A stretch of DNA of 64,000 nt from Rhypophila decipiens (Eukaryota > Ascomycota > Sordariomycetes > Sordariales > Naviculisporaceae), in assembly GCA_033297075.1 (NCBI GenBank), contig MU858090.1:124001-188000 (forward strand), read 5' to 3'. The notes under the pieces were generated by a model that saw only the letters and a program-made list of their open reading frames with translations, was not told where the DNA came from and ran no database searches. Positions 47,501-59,835 of the stretch are shown one piece after another. Within the stretch, counting starts at the first letter, position 1. Each line of letters starts with the position of its first letter. The translations under genes and the position numbers were made by a program.

Positions 47501-49764
47501 GATCAGCCTTGCTCCGGTCACCTTCATCGATCTATTTCATTATCCCCCCGCTGTGTCCCAAGGGCACCGAGATCTATAAGAGCTTTGGAAAGTCACCAGG
47601 TGGACTCATGGTGAGTGCAGGTGGAAATGAAGACTGGGAAGACTGTCTTGCTACTGCGACCACTGAAGATGAACCACCTTCTGCGTTCGCATGCGGCGAG
47701 GCCAACATTGCAGTAGGGCGTCGGTCTGGAAGCATCGAAGTTGTGCAATACCCAAGTCTACAGCCAGAGCTGACCCTCAAGACTGATCTTCCAGTCCAGA
47801 TGCTCCACATCACACTGGATGGTAGACACATTGCCGTTGGCAGCCACAAGTTCCTATCTGTCTGGGTGAGAAACTCAGAGTCGGAAGAACCTTTGTGGAA
47901 AGCTCGTCTACGGTCTCCGTGTCTGACACTTGCCTCATCATCGACAGAGCTCTTTGCTATCACAGCGAACGGCCGCGCCTGGACGTGGGACCTCTTGACT
48001 GGCAAAGTCCTTGCGGAGCAAAAGCTTGCATACAAGCCGTTCAATCCTCCCCCTGAAGGGGACTTGCTCCTTGACCGTGCACCAGCCTGTGCCTCATTCT
48101 CACCGGACCGGCAGATGCTCGCTCTCGGGTACAGCTCTGGCCCGGTATGTCTTTGGGGCTTTGATCAGAAAGAGTTCATCGACTGGGCGACAGATTCCAA
48201 CGATGCTCCATGCGAACATCTGCTCTTCAATCCAAACCCAGACTCGTCCTTCTTACTAGTTGGATATTCGGGCTCCAGGCTGTCCTTATTTGACTCGTGG
48301 TCTGGTGAGCTGATCTGCACCAGAAGCCCAGACGATGACACTCGTTTCGAGTCCATTGCGTGGTCGCCTAATGGCAAGCTCTTCGTCACGGTGGATGTTT
48401 CCGGCTGCTTGCGGGTCTGGGAAGGCGATACATTGGCGACTCTATACCAAGTACAAACACCGCCTGCTGCTTTCCGGAGACTGGGCTTCACATCAGACGG
48501 CCGTACCATCATCGACATTGCCGACTCAGACCTTCGTGTCTGGTCACCAACTGTCCTGGTTCGTAAGAACAGGGACTTGGAAGCGTCACCGATTAACGGA
48601 CATTATCGGGCTCTTTCGGGCAGCAGAATCACAGTTATTTGTGCCCATCCGACTCGAGCTGTGGTCTTCGCCGGGACGAATGATGGGAAGGTGCTCGTGT
48701 ACGATGCGGAGACCGGCCAAAGGCGCGAGGCTCATGTTGATCCACGGCGGATATACATAACCGAGCTGGCCATCTCTCCCGATCGCGCCCTGGCAGTTGG
48801 TGACGTGAACCGTGATGTTCGGGTCTACCAACTTGACAATAAGCTGATTGCCCCTGAGGATGTCAAGCCACTCCAGATCCTATTCCAGTTCAATGTCGAC
48901 TATCCCGGACCCATCACGCAGCTCTTGTTCGACTCCTCAGGTGACTACCTGTTGGTATCGACCGTTGGATCGGATAGCCTGTACTCGATATCCAAGGCGT
49001 CATGTGTTGGCTTCATCGAATACCCAGACACCGGTGGCGAGCGAAGAGTCTGGAAGTGGTTCAATATTCCAAAGAAGAAGGAAAAAGACGGCAATAAAGC
49101 CAACCAATTTGGACTTGTCGCCGACGGTCAGCTACAATTCTATTCCGTAGAGAACTTCCCTACTCAGACCGGGGATAGTTTTCCTTTGGACTACACGGTA
49201 GAGGACCGATCTGTGGAAAAGAACATCAATATCGTCACGCTCCATGAACCCTCAGGCATCATGGTCCTCGAGATATGCCACAAGCTGAGAGGGAGCACCA
49301 AATCAGTTACGCTCTTCTTCCAGCGACAGGTTATAGCCAACACTACCGCGCCTGAAGGAGAGTCACCTCCACCAAATATCTCATGGCTACTACTCGGAGA
49401 AGCCAATCTTCAAAGCAAAATTTCTCATGTACTGGGTATCGCATACGATCATATCAGAGGTGACAGGTTGGTCTTTCTGGATAACCATTCGTGGGTCTCG
49501 TCAGTTCCTATTACGCCCACGAAAAATAAGGGGGCCCCTGGCGGTGAAACGTCCTTGAAAGAGTATAAGCAGCACTTTTACGCGCCCAGCGAATATGTCA
49601 GTTATTCCCAGAAAGTGCCGCCGATGTTGATGCCGGATGGAACGGGGCCGGGCACCACGGCCGTGGTGTTTTGTAGGCGCGAGGATGTGGTTATTGTTCG
49701 ACGGGGTTTAAAGTTTGAGGAGGTGAGGAAGTTTGATGAGAGAGATGAGATTGCTGGCGGATAA
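44518..49764 (+). CDS. NOD-like receptor: alpha/beta hydrolase - NACHT - WD40-like
   Basis: A 1646-residue STAND protein of the fungal NLR type. Exons are 44518-45111, 45170-45220, 45288-45600, 45659-45793, 45859-46331 and 46390-49764, with introns of 58-67 nt and consistent frame. Residues 1-100 are Ser/Asn-rich. A SesB-like hydrolase domain follows: ALVFVHGLKGGSVKTW, then PIILIGHSMGGLVIKK (nucleophile Ser207) and VFLATPHRGSNL. The NACHT ATPase has Walker A ITASPGTGKT (about 430-439), a Walker-B-like YWVIDALDEC (530-539) and FFTSRKVGDL. A winged-helix/helical part leads to a C-terminal half with degenerate WD40 blades, such as FESIAWSPNGKLFVTVDVSG and YITELAISPDRALAVGDVNR. Fungal relatives act in self/non-self recognition and programmed cell death; that role is inferred. 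The blades differ from one another, unlike fast-evolving HNWD receptors. No frame break is seen. Confidence 0.9.
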
Positions 49765-50957
49765 GAAAGGTAATTTTCAGGGGTTTTAGCCTTTTGGGAT
49801 GGGTGACGCTGTTGTTTCAGGTTCTTATAATCACGTAAGTCTGAGCAGAGTTGACTTGCCAGTAAGCCAATCTCAGAAAGACCTGCTGGGTTTTCACAGT
49901 GTAAGCTGCTGTGTAAGGCTAAATGCGATCTTGATATTCGGGGATATATGCCTCGGAGGTTATCGGTATTAATCGGTACAAGAAACAAGATCGTCGGGTA
50001 TAATACGTACAGTCTCCCCCCTGTCATGCAACCTCCCTGCAAAGTGCAACCCCCTTGTAATTGCAACTAAAATTACGGTCAGAATTACCAGCAAGGTGAA
50101 TTGCAACTCTGCAAAATACTTCCAATACCGTATTTTGTTGCATTCCAGGGGCCTACTTATTACCCTATAGAGTAGTCTAAAGGGCCGAAAATTCGCCAGA
50201 TTCGGGCCATTTTTGGCCAAAATTCCTACCCTAGACCCGCCATTCCACCCTCAAATTGCATCAAAATTATCCCTTTTTGACGATAAAAGACACATGCGAC
50301 TACTCGAATCAATTGAATTTCTCGTCATCTAGCTTCTTTCTGCGACCCTTTACGATTTTTTTCGATCAAAAATGGCCAAGTTAACCGTCAACTAGAAAAA
50401 GCTCATCTAGAACTAGGTTCTCATACGTTACACCCGCAAGAAATTCGACGTTGAGTACCATTCAATACTCTTACGGATACGGATACCGATAGTCCTTCTC
50501 TAACGGCTCAGCCTCCACACCCTGTAACTTTTGAGGGGCCTGCAGGATGCGGGGGAGCTACAGGTGCGAGCCTTTGGATGGTGGGGTACGAGTTGGAGTC
50601 ACACCCACTCGGCGAGTTACCGAGACTGCCCCGCCACCATTGAAACAAAATTATTTCGCATCCTCAACTTTTCGCTCCAGTGCACAGAGAAGCAAGACAG
50701 CGCGCATTGAAATCAAGGGTCAAACACAACTATAGTTTATACACGCACGACACGCTTATACTCTATCAAATCTCCAATCGCGACACACGGACAGGCGCCA
50801 CCGCGAACTTGGCATCCAGTCTGATCTTCCAGGAGATGACTCGGTAGCCTTGGACCATCATCGAGGGGCAGTTCAAGTTCCACCGTAATATCACGAGCTT
50901 TACCACCTATACTATATACCGACCCGAAAGACTTCCACGCGGCGGCAAATCACAAAG
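49765..50957. other. Intergenic region with short repeats
   Basis: About 1.2 kb between the NLR gene and RPC1. It has clustered TGCAAC-type short repeats at 50.03-50.11 kb and a GGGCCGAAAATTCGCC/GGGCCATTTTTGGCC quasi-palindromic patch near 50.18-50.22 kb. An interrupted open frame is listed separately. The right 250 bases should be the RPC1 promoter. Confidence 0.4.
50332..50643 (+). pseudogene. Possible decayed coding remnant, one in-frame stop
   Basis: A 104-codon frame is open except for one TGA at 50452-50454. Before the stop it reads RQLEKAHLELGSHTLHPQEIR in two stretches, and after it NTLTDTDTDSPSLTAQPPHP. The look is protein-like (charged helix, then Pro/Ser/Thr spacer), and CGA to TGA is what repeat-induced point mutation would produce. 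No start codon or domain is recognised, and one interrupted frame of this length can arise by chance. Confidence 0.2.
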
Positions 50958-53900
50958 ATGGCGACAGCCGTCGTCGTGACGGAGGAGAGAAGGCAGCTCC
51001 CCGTCAAGCGGCAGCTGGTTGACCACGTTCCGAAGCGCTTCAAGGCGCTCAAGTTCGGCATTCAGTGAGTAACCAATCGACCGCCCTCGTTTTTTTCTGA
51101 TCATCCTCTAACCCACATACAGATCGCCCCAAGACATCGTGAACCAAGGCGTGCTCCAGGTATCTACGAATAACCTCTACGATCTCAGCAATGGCCGTCG
51201 CCCGCTCCCCCACGGTCTGCTCGATCCCCGACTCGGAACATCCAGCAAGACTGGCGCTTGCGACACATGCCAGCTTCCCCTCGCAAACTGCCCGGGACAC
51301 TTTGGATACGTCAAACTCCCGCTTCCCGTCTTCCACATTGGCTACCTCAAGTACATCCAGGCCACCCTACAGAATATTTGCAAGACGTGCTCAAGAGTAC
51401 TACTAGACGAAGATGATCGCCGGGACTTCCTCAATAAACTGCGAAAACCCAGAATCGACAACATGCAACGGGTCAGCATACTCAAGGCGATCAACACGCA
51501 GTGCCGGAAAGCCAAGACGTGTCCCTACTGCGGCGAGCTGCAGGGCGTCATTCGAAAGCTGAGCGTTCTGAAGCTGGTGCACGACAAGTTCTCGGCCTAC
51601 AACCGGTCTACCGCACAAAAGAAGGTGGCACCGGAGAGTAAAGTGGCTTGGGATGCCTCGTTTGAGAACGCCAAGCGGTTCGCTCCCGAGTTGGACAAGC
51701 ACACGAAGAAGGCTCAGGACGATATGCACCCTCTCAGGGTGCTGCATCTCTTCGAGGCCATCAGCGATGCGGATTCTGAACTCCTGGGCCTGAACCCCGC
51801 CGAAGGAAGGCCCGAGATGTTCCTGTGGACGTATATCCCAGCCCCCCCAATCTGTATTCGACCATCTGTCGTCCAGGACAAAGGCAGCAACGAAGACGAT
51901 ATCACCAGCAAGCTGGCAGAGATCATCCAGCTGTCTGAGATTATTCACAAGTCGATCCAGTCCAAGACATCATTAGCATTGATCAATCAGCAATGGGAGT
52001 TCCTGCAGTTACAGGTGGGCATGTATGTCAACAGCGATGTTCCTGGACTCAACCAACCGGGCTTCGGAAAGACGATCCGCGGCTTTTGTCAACGTCTCAA
52101 GGGCAAGCAGGGTCGATTCCGTGGTAATCTTTCGGGCAAGCGTGTCGAGTTCTCTGGAAGAACCGTCATTTCCCCCGATCCCAACCTGGCCATTGATGAG
52201 GTCGCTGTGCCGCGCCAGGTGGCTAAGAACCTGACTTACCCCGAGCGGGTCAACCGTGCAAACATAGGCAAACTAAGACAGCTCGTCGCGAATGGACCCG
52301 ACAACTGGCCAGGTGCCAATACCGTCACGAAGAGGGACACTGGCCTGAAGTTCAACCTCAAATTCGGCGGCGACCACGGTCGTGCGGATCGCGCCAGGGA
52401 TCTTCGCGAAGGCGATGTCGTCGAGCGGCACCTCGAAGATGGTGATGTCGTCCTCTTTAACCGACAGCCTTCTCTGCACAAGCTCAGCATCATGAGCCAC
52501 CGTGCCAAGATCCGACCTTGGAGGACGTTCCGTCTCAACGAGTGCGTCTGCGCTCCATATAACGCCGATTTTGACGGTGACGAGATGAACCTCCACGTTC
52601 CACAGACGGAGGAAGCCCGCACCGAAGCCATGTTCCTCATGGGCGTCAAGCACAACCTGGTCACTCCCAAAAACGGCGAGCCCATCATCGCCGCCACACA
52701 GGACTTTATCACGGCCGCATACCTGCTCAGTGACAAGGACTGCTTCTTTGACCGCAAGACGTTTGCTTACCTCTGCACCCACATGCTGCTCGGCGAGACG
52801 CACCTGGACCTTCCGCCTCCCACTGTCCTTAAGCCGCAAATGCTGTGGACGGGAAAGCAACTCTTCAATGTCCTCATGCGCCCGAACAAGGATTCGCCAG
52901 TCTTGGTGAATCTGGAGGCTAGAAACAAGGTCCACGAAAAGAAGAAGGACTCAGACGAGCTTGAGGATATGTATATCGAGGACACCTACCTGGTTATCCG
53001 CAACTCAGAGGTCATGTCTGGCCGTATGGACAAGTCTACTGTCGGCGATGGCAAGAAGAACTCGGTATTCTATGTGATACTGAGAGATTTCGGGGTCGAC
53101 CACGCAGCTGCAGCCATGAACAGGCTCGCCAAGTTATGTGCTCGTGCGCTGACCTTGCGTGGGTTCTCGATTGGTGTCGGGGACGTGTTCCCGACAGAAA
53201 CCCTTACGGCCCTGAAGCGGGAGCTTTGCTCGGAGGCCTACGAGAAGGTTGAAGGCCTCAAAGAGGCCTTCCTCCGAGGCGAACTGGACAAAGCTCCCGG
53301 GTGTGATCTCGACGAGACTCTGGAGAACGCGGTCTCTGGCTGCCTCAGCAAAGTCCGTCAGGCGGCGGGTGATACTTGTATTGAAAACCTCAGTCCCAAC
53401 AACGCCCCCCTGGTCATGGCCAAGTCGGGGTCCAAAGGTTCAGTCATCAACGTGGCCCAGATGATTGCTTGTGTCGGACAGCAGATTATTGGAGGGAAGC
53501 GTGTCCAGGATGGATTTCAGGATCGCAGCTTGCCGCACTTTGACAAAAATGACACACTGGCACCAGATTCGAGGGGGTTTGTCGAAAATAGCTTTTATAC
53601 GGGCCTACTGCCAAGTGAATTTATCTTCCATGCTGCCTCAGGCCGCGAAGGACTAGTCGACACAGCTGTGAAAACTGCCGAGACGGGATACATGTCTCGA
53701 AGATTAATCAAGGCGCTGGAGGATCTCTCATCACACTACGACGATACTGTTCGTACTTCGGGAGGAGGCATTGTTCAGTTCCAGTACGGTGCTGACATGC
53801 TGGATCCTGTGAACATGGAGGGCGAGGCCAAACCCGTCAACTTCGACCGGACGTGGGTCCACACTGAATTCAGTAGCAAGGGCTACGAGGACAGGGCATT

Positions 53901-55587
53901 GCTTCCGGAAGAGATTGTGGATATGTGCAAGGAGATCTTGGACGGGGAGCGCAAGAAGTACCCAAGGAAGAGCCTTGTCACGGGTGAGCCGCTCAAGTAT
54001 GACGACCTGACGATTCGCGACAGCAATGCCCACGAGGTCCTGATTGCGATCGACGAGCATGAGGGTGCCCGCGGATTCCTCAACTCAATCCACAGCTACA
54101 TCTCTGGTCGGGCCTTCAACCTTGCTCAGGCACGGAAAGCAGCCGGATTGGACCCTCGCATGCCGGCCGACTTTTATGTGCACGATAAGGAGCTTCAAGA
54201 GACATACGAGAAGTGGGCGAAAGAGCCGGAAGGGAAGCTGTTCGCAGGTGCAGACGCGGCCGCACAAGAAGAGCATATGGATCGGGTGGCCAAGGTGTCA
54301 GAGAGGACTCTGAGAGGCTTCATCCAGATGTGCCTGGATAAATATCAGAAAGCCAGGGTGGAACCGGGTCACGCTGTTGGCGCCGTGGGAGCTCAGTCAA
54401 TTGGCGAACCAGGCACGCAGATGACGCTCAAGACTTTCCATTTCGCTGGTGTCGCCGGTATGAGTATCACTCAGGGTGTGCCTCGTATCAAGGAGATCAT
54501 CAACGCCTCCAAGACCATCAGTACTCCGGTCATCACATGCCCATTGGAGAACAATAAAGTGATCAGTGTTGCACGTCTAATCAAAAGCAGGATCGAGAAG
54601 ACGTACATCTCCGATGTTATCAAGTATATTGATGACGAGTGGCTTCCCGGCAACGTGGCCAAGATTGTGTTGCAGATCGACCTGGAGGCACTCAAGGACA
54701 TGCAGCTCGGCCTCAGGGTAGAGGACATTGCAGATGCGATTGTCAGAGCCAAGAAACTCAAGATCGATAAGAATGACCTCGACTTGGGCGAGAGGAAAGT
54801 CGAGGTGAAAGTCGACAACACGTGGCAGGACGTGACAGCGGCCAAGAAGGCAACCCGGCAGAGAGAGGCGGCCCTTGAGAAGGGCCAAAGTGTCGGCAGC
54901 GCCAAGGAGGAGTCGGCAGCCGACTTCCAGCTGCGGGTCAACTTCCTCAAGCGCATGCTTCCACTGATCACCATATCAGGATATCCCGAAGCCAACAGGG
55001 CCATCATCCAAACCTCGGACAAAATGGAGTACACGGTTCTGGTGGAGGGATATGGCTTACGTGCTTGCATGAACACGGAGGGTGTGATCGGTACACAGTG
55101 TACGACAAACTCGGTCCTGGAATGCCGCGACGTGCTCGGGATTGAGGCGGCCCGCACAACCATAGCTTTGGAAATTCAAAGCGTCATGAGTGGCATGAAT
55201 ATCGACCCGCGCCACATGGACCTGCTGGCCGATGTCATGACGTACAAGGGCGAGATCCTTGGAATTACACGGTTTGGTTTAGCGAAGATGAGAGACTCGG
55301 TGCTGCAGCTGGCGTCGTTCGAGAAGACGCCCGATCACTTGTTTGACGCGGGGGCCAATATGAAGACGGACCGGATCGAGGGTGTCAGCGAGTGTATCAT
55401 TATGGGACAGACCATGTCGATTGGGACGGGTGCATTCCAGACAGTTAGACGCTTGTGGCAGCCAAATCGCTACCTGTCCCCCAGGACTGCCGCGTTTGAG
55501 AAGACGTGGAAGAATGAGGAGAAGAGGAAGTCGAGGCTCGGGGGAGGGAGAGTCACGAATGGTACGGCGATTGCTGCTGCTTCTTGA
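50958..55587 (+). CDS. RNA polymerase III largest subunit (RPC1 / RPC160)
   Basis: A 1523-residue catalytic subunit of nuclear RNA polymerase III, which makes tRNA, 5S rRNA and U6. Exon 1 is 50958-51064 and exon 2 is 51123-55587; the 58-nt intron splits Gln36. The N-terminus MATAVVVTEERRQLPVKRQL precedes the clamp zinc site (CDTCQLPLANCPGHFGYVKL). The second zinc motif is CKTC with CPYCGE. The active site NADFDGDEMNLH holds the three metal-binding aspartates (518, 520, 522). The bridge-helix and trigger-loop area reads GEPGTQMTLKTFHFAGVAG, followed by GVPRIKEIINASK, a form typical of Pol III. There is no heptad CTD. The length (yeast 1460) and full conservation show an intact, presumably essential gene. 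Confidence 0.96.
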
Positions 55588-56222
55588 TTTTGGGTTCTCA
55601 TGTTGGAGGGAATCTGGGGATAGATGTTTGGTCACGACGCATGGCAAGGGCTTGATGGCGTTGGGGTGGTTTGCTTATGTTGGGTAGTGTAGCTGTTTTG
55701 TAGTATCACGCTTGTCCAAGACAGATCATCGATCCATGAAATGATATGCCTACGGGTGATCTTGCAAAAGTGATGAACCTTTGGAACTCAGTGAAAGGTA
55801 GTGCCAAGCGTTCAGGGGTAATTGGACCTTTGTGTCACATGACCAGGCGCTGCCATTTCGCGCCTCTGATCTCCACTTTCGGTGAGCCGATCGCGAAGGA
55901 ACGCGGGCTTCACTCCCCAAGCTGATCCCCCATTGTTGCGTCATTGGCCTCTTGGAGTCCTCAACACATCCACTTCCCACTGTGTTTGACTACTTGAAAT
56001 TCACAACGAGACTCTTTCGGCGAGAAATTATCACCACTCCAAGAAAAGGAACGATCTCATCGCTGTCGCTGTCGCGTTTTGTCATTGCTGCCATCGTATG
56101 ACATCATACCGGAATGTGAAACTCATCTACGCGCTTCTACGCAGCAATTGCGCCGGACTGGCCTTTACGCCCCAAGACAATTAAAGTCCTAGTCCTGGTA
56201 TTACACCATTTTTCGGTGCAGG
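55588..56222. other. Intergenic region
   Basis: About 630 bases with the RPC1 3' UTR and the SRAP gene promoter. No other feature is recognised. Confidence 0.4.
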
Positions 56223-57728
56223 ATGTGTGGACGATACGCTCTCGCGCTGGTAAGTCATCTTGGCGTTTGTCGCACCGTCAAGTCCCGCTCCCATCTGGGG
56301 CTTCGAAGTTTGGAGGAAAAATAAATAGAACGGGCGTTGAAACGAAAATGAGCTGACATCTCTCGTCCTTAGCGACCCTCCCAGGTCCGCGCAATGCTCC
56401 AAGACGAAAACATGCCCGTGTACGACGCACCCGACGACGACGGTCAAGGGGCTCCCAGGCAGAGCTACAACTTTGCGCCGGGGTACCACGGGATCGTCTA
56501 CCGGGCTGATGTCCCCGACTGGGGCGCTGGTCCTGCGCGAGACGCTCTTGTCGCTGCCGAGCGTGGCACGACCGACAAAAGCCCAAAGGGTAGCAGCGCT
56601 GGAAACAAGACCAAGCATACGGACACAGATGTAACAAAGAAAAGAGACCAACATGACGACACTACGCCGCACTACATCCTCCAATCCATGAAATGGGGCC
56701 TCATTCCCTTCTGGGCAAAACGAAACCCCGACTACGGCGCCGTGATGAAGACCATCAACTGCCGCGACGATTCCCTTTCCACCACAGGGGGAATGTGGTC
56801 GACCATGAAAGCTCGCAAGCGCTGTCTCGTCGTTGCGCAGGGGTTTTACGAGTGGCTCAAACCTCACAATAACCCGAAAGAGAAGATTCCGCACTACATC
56901 AAGCGCAAGGATGGCAAGTTGATGTTGCTTGCTGGGTTATGGGATTGCGTGGTTTATGATCAACCACAACAAAGCTCTCAAAATGCAGAGAACGATGAAA
57001 AGAACTACACATACACCATCATCACCACCGACTCGAACAAACAACTTAAATTCCTGCATGACAGGATGCCGGTCATCTTTGACCCCGGCAGCGAAGAAGT
57101 CACGACTTGGTTGGACCCAAAGAGACACGAGTGGAGTCCCGAGTTACAATCGTTGCTGAAGCCCTGGTCAGGAGAGTTGGAGGTTTACCCTGTTAGTAAG
57201 GAGGTCGGCAAGGTAGGCAATAACTCGCCGAGTTTCATCATCCCTGTCGCGAGTAAGGAGAACAAGCAGAATATTGCCAATTTCTTTGCTGCTGGTGCTA
57301 AATCCAAGGCGAAGAAAGAGGAGAGTAAAGACGTGGAGGTCAGAACAGAGGTCAAGGACGACGAGGGTCAAGATGAGAAGAAGAGCGAGACAAAGATGGA
57401 ATCTGTCGATGAGCTACAAGAGTCTGTTGATGACGGGGGCATGTTTTCACCGTCGCCGACGAAGAAGGGGGTCAAACGGGAGAGGGACGCTTCGCCGAGG
57501 TTAGAATCATCCCAAAAGGGCGGAGTCACGCCCACTCCGAAGAAGATCAAGATGGAGGCTAGTCCAAGTGCTTCACCGTCACTTTCGCAGCAAGGGAAAT
57601 CACAGCAGCGACAGACTATCTCTGCCACGAAGAATCCGCAGAGGGCGAGCCCGGCCAAGAAGAAGGCGAAGGGGGCACCGCCGCCGGGAAGTCAGAAGAT
57701 CACCAAGTTCTTTGGGAATAGTGCGTGA
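56223..57728 (+). CDS. SRAP-domain protein (HMCES/YedK-type abasic-site shield)
   Basis: A 460-residue nuclear protein. Exon 1 (56223-56249) encodes only MCGRYALAL and exon 2 is 56373-57728; the intron is 123 nt. After Met removal Cys2 is the residue that forms a thiazolidine crosslink with abasic sites in single-stranded DNA, so the tiny first exon holds the active site. Other SRAP motifs: RPSQVRAML, YNFAPGYHGIVYR, MKWGLIPFWAKRN, INCRDDSL, CLVVAQGFYEW (Glu169) and FLHDRMPVI (His238). The catalytic domain ends near residue 285. The tail of about 170 residues is charged, with two basic patches, and ends SQKITKFFGNSA, which resembles a PCNA-binding PIP box although Gln is shifted by one. Repair at replication forks is inferred from the family. 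Confidence 0.93.
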
Positions 57729-58860
57729 ACTGATATGAGATGTGACGGGCATCAGCCGATACGACTTTTTGACGACGTTATGATATGATATGGACAGTTA
57801 ATGGACATGATGGGATGGGCAGGCGCACGCATTTCAAGGCTAGATACATTTTTGGAGGTCACGATGGCAATGAGTTACGGATAGCTGCCTTGAGCCGGTG
57901 TGTTTATCTCGCGATGATATTGCTTGGTTGGGAGTTTATTCAAGGGTGGTTCATCGAGGTCACAAGATGACTTTTGGTGCTTGTTTGACGACATATTGAC
58001 CGCCTGGTTTTGGGGTCTCACTGGGATTGTGGGACACGGGCCGCGGGTCGTACTTTGATGTTATCTGGACGGGAAGTGAGTCACGATCTACTTTCCAATC
58101 GGAGGTTTACCACATGGCTTGTGTTTTCATCTGATACCTAACTTGACATCGTCGCCCATTTCCGCAGATTCTCTTGGTCATGGTCCGACCAGTTCAAGAC
58201 GTGTTGCAGCGACCTTGATACCCATAAGTTGATATCATTCGGTCACTACCACTCACTTCAACCCCAGCTACAACAGTCAACAGCGCGTATGCGGCTCCCA
58301 CAGCGAGCGGGTGTACATGTGCTTCGGATTCGAAAGTGTGGTTGGGCCAGACTCAGACAAGCAAACAATGACTTCACTGCCACCTGTTCTGGTAACCCTA
58401 CCGAGCGTCCCTCCCCCATTCCTCATCCAAGTTTGGACTACTTGAGTGTGGAACAGTGACACTGAGTAGGCCAAAAGGGGTCACAGCAGACTACTAAACC
58501 AGCGGAGCAAGTTTCCCTGGAGCAATCCACCATTAGCGTCAATGTTGGTAAATGTTTTGAGCGAGTTTAATTTATATTGATCTGCTTCCGCTTTCTCCAT
58601 TTTCTGGAGACAGGCGGCCCGGTGTGTGTTTCTTATCTTGTCCTTCCCACCAACCCGCGAACCACGTTTCTGGTAACCCGTTTGACCGATCCTTATTCTC
58701 CTTGTTCAGTTCGACCATAACAATCTGGCTACGTCCTTTCGCCCCCTGCTCATCACTTGTTTCGTACCCAAGATGGGATGACGATGATGGCCCGTCCGCC
58801 CCTTCATGCTCCAACCTGAACAACAACCCAGTGAGCCAAGCATCGACTCAGATCAAAGTC
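57729..58860. other. Intergenic region, 1.1 kb
   Basis: This holds the SRAP 3' UTR and the putative leader of the next gene. The frame of that gene is open from 58624 but has no ATG before 58861. Nothing else is recognised. Confidence 0.4.
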
Positions 58861-59835
58861 ATGGCCTGCATCGACGACTTCGACCACAGCAAAAAGTTCC
58901 TCGTCTTCCTCGCTTGTGCCAACCCAAAAGTCTTTGAGAACTACGTCAAGATCGACCCGTCCTCTTTTTCTTCCAGTCAGACGAGTCCACACCCAGGCCA
59001 ACATTTCTTCCTTCCTCCGTCCCCCGAAAACCTCGGCTTCTATGACTATGGCTACGGAGAATATTACGACGAGATGATGCCGCCCTCGCCCACGTCACCT
59101 GATCAACGTTATGGAGTCAACTATCCGACCTACGTGTCGTTCACACCACCAACTTCTCGATTCCCGGGCGGCCCGCCCCAGTTGAGAAGATCATATCCCC
59201 CTCCGAGGCCGCCTCGACCGCCCAGTCCCATGATCGTGGACGCCGCTTACCCTGCTGATCCCTTTACCGGTGATCAGCAAGCCAACAATGCTCAAGCAGT
59301 CAATGGCGAGGGAAAGAATGCTGGTAACGATAACTCGATAGTCAGGGACGTAACACCACCACCGGGGCAACAGACATCATCACCACAAGGACAAGCCTCA
59401 ACGAAAACCAAGGCCAGATCACACGCAAGTAAAAGCCAGAGGTCAAGACCACACAAAGCAGGGACAAAAGGAAGGAACCCCTCCAGCCGCCAGAACAAAG
59501 GGAAAAACGGGTCCTCCGCATGCAAGAAGAAGACACCATCCCGCCTCTCAAAACTATCCCACCGCCGCCGGCATGAAGGAGGAGGAGGAGGAGACAGGCA
59601 GAAATCAATGTCCAACTCATCAGGTAGTTCAGCAAGTCCATCCCAAGCAGCATCAAGCGACTTTTACCTAGTCGACTCGGACGATACAGACAGTACGTCT
59701 TTCCATGGCAGTATGTTCCTGCCCAAGCTTCGAGCGAGGTTACATGCCGCCCTCAGAAAAGTCCATCCGGCAGAAGCAATCAGTTCGGTTGGGAATCTGA
59801 GTCATTACTCTGCGTCTGTTACGGGATTGGTTTGA
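58861..59835 (+). CDS. Hypothetical disordered Pro/Ser/Lys-rich protein
   Basis: A 324-residue intronless frame; the first ATG in frame is at 58861 (MACIDDFDHSKKFLVFLACA). Only the first 40 residues look foldable. Residues 45-125 are Tyr/Pro-rich (GYGEYYDEMMPPSP, then an RPPRPPSP run). Residues 170-260 are very basic with many Lys, Arg and Ser. The C-terminus SDFYLVDSDDTDSTSFHGSMF and PKLRARLHAALRKVHPAE forms an acidic patch then an amphipathic helix. I recognise no family. The length, ATG choice and codon-like composition favour a real gene, but no splice site or motif confirms it. An upstream exon cannot be excluded. Confidence 0.5.
   Translation: MACIDDFDHSKKFLVFLACANPKVFENYVKIDPSSFSSSQTSPHPGQHFFLPPSPENLGFYDYGYGEYYDEMMPPSPTSPDQRYGVNYPTYVSFTPPTSRFPGGPPQLRRSYPPPRPPRPPSPMIVDAAYPADPFTGDQQANNAQAVNGEGKNAGNDNSIVRDVTPPPGQQTSSPQGQASTKTKARSHASKSQRSRPHKAGTKGRNPSSRQNKGKNGSSACKKKTPSRLSKLSHRRRHEGGGGGDRQKSMSNSSGSSASPSQAASSDFYLVDSDDTDSTSFHGSMFLPKLRARLHAALRKVHPAEAISSVGNLSHYSASVTGLV

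Noticed and set aside
46390..49764. High-identity WD40 repeats as in rapidly evolving HNWD receptors
   Set aside because: Blades in the C-terminal half differ from each other in sequence; no near-identical 42-residue tandem units are seen.
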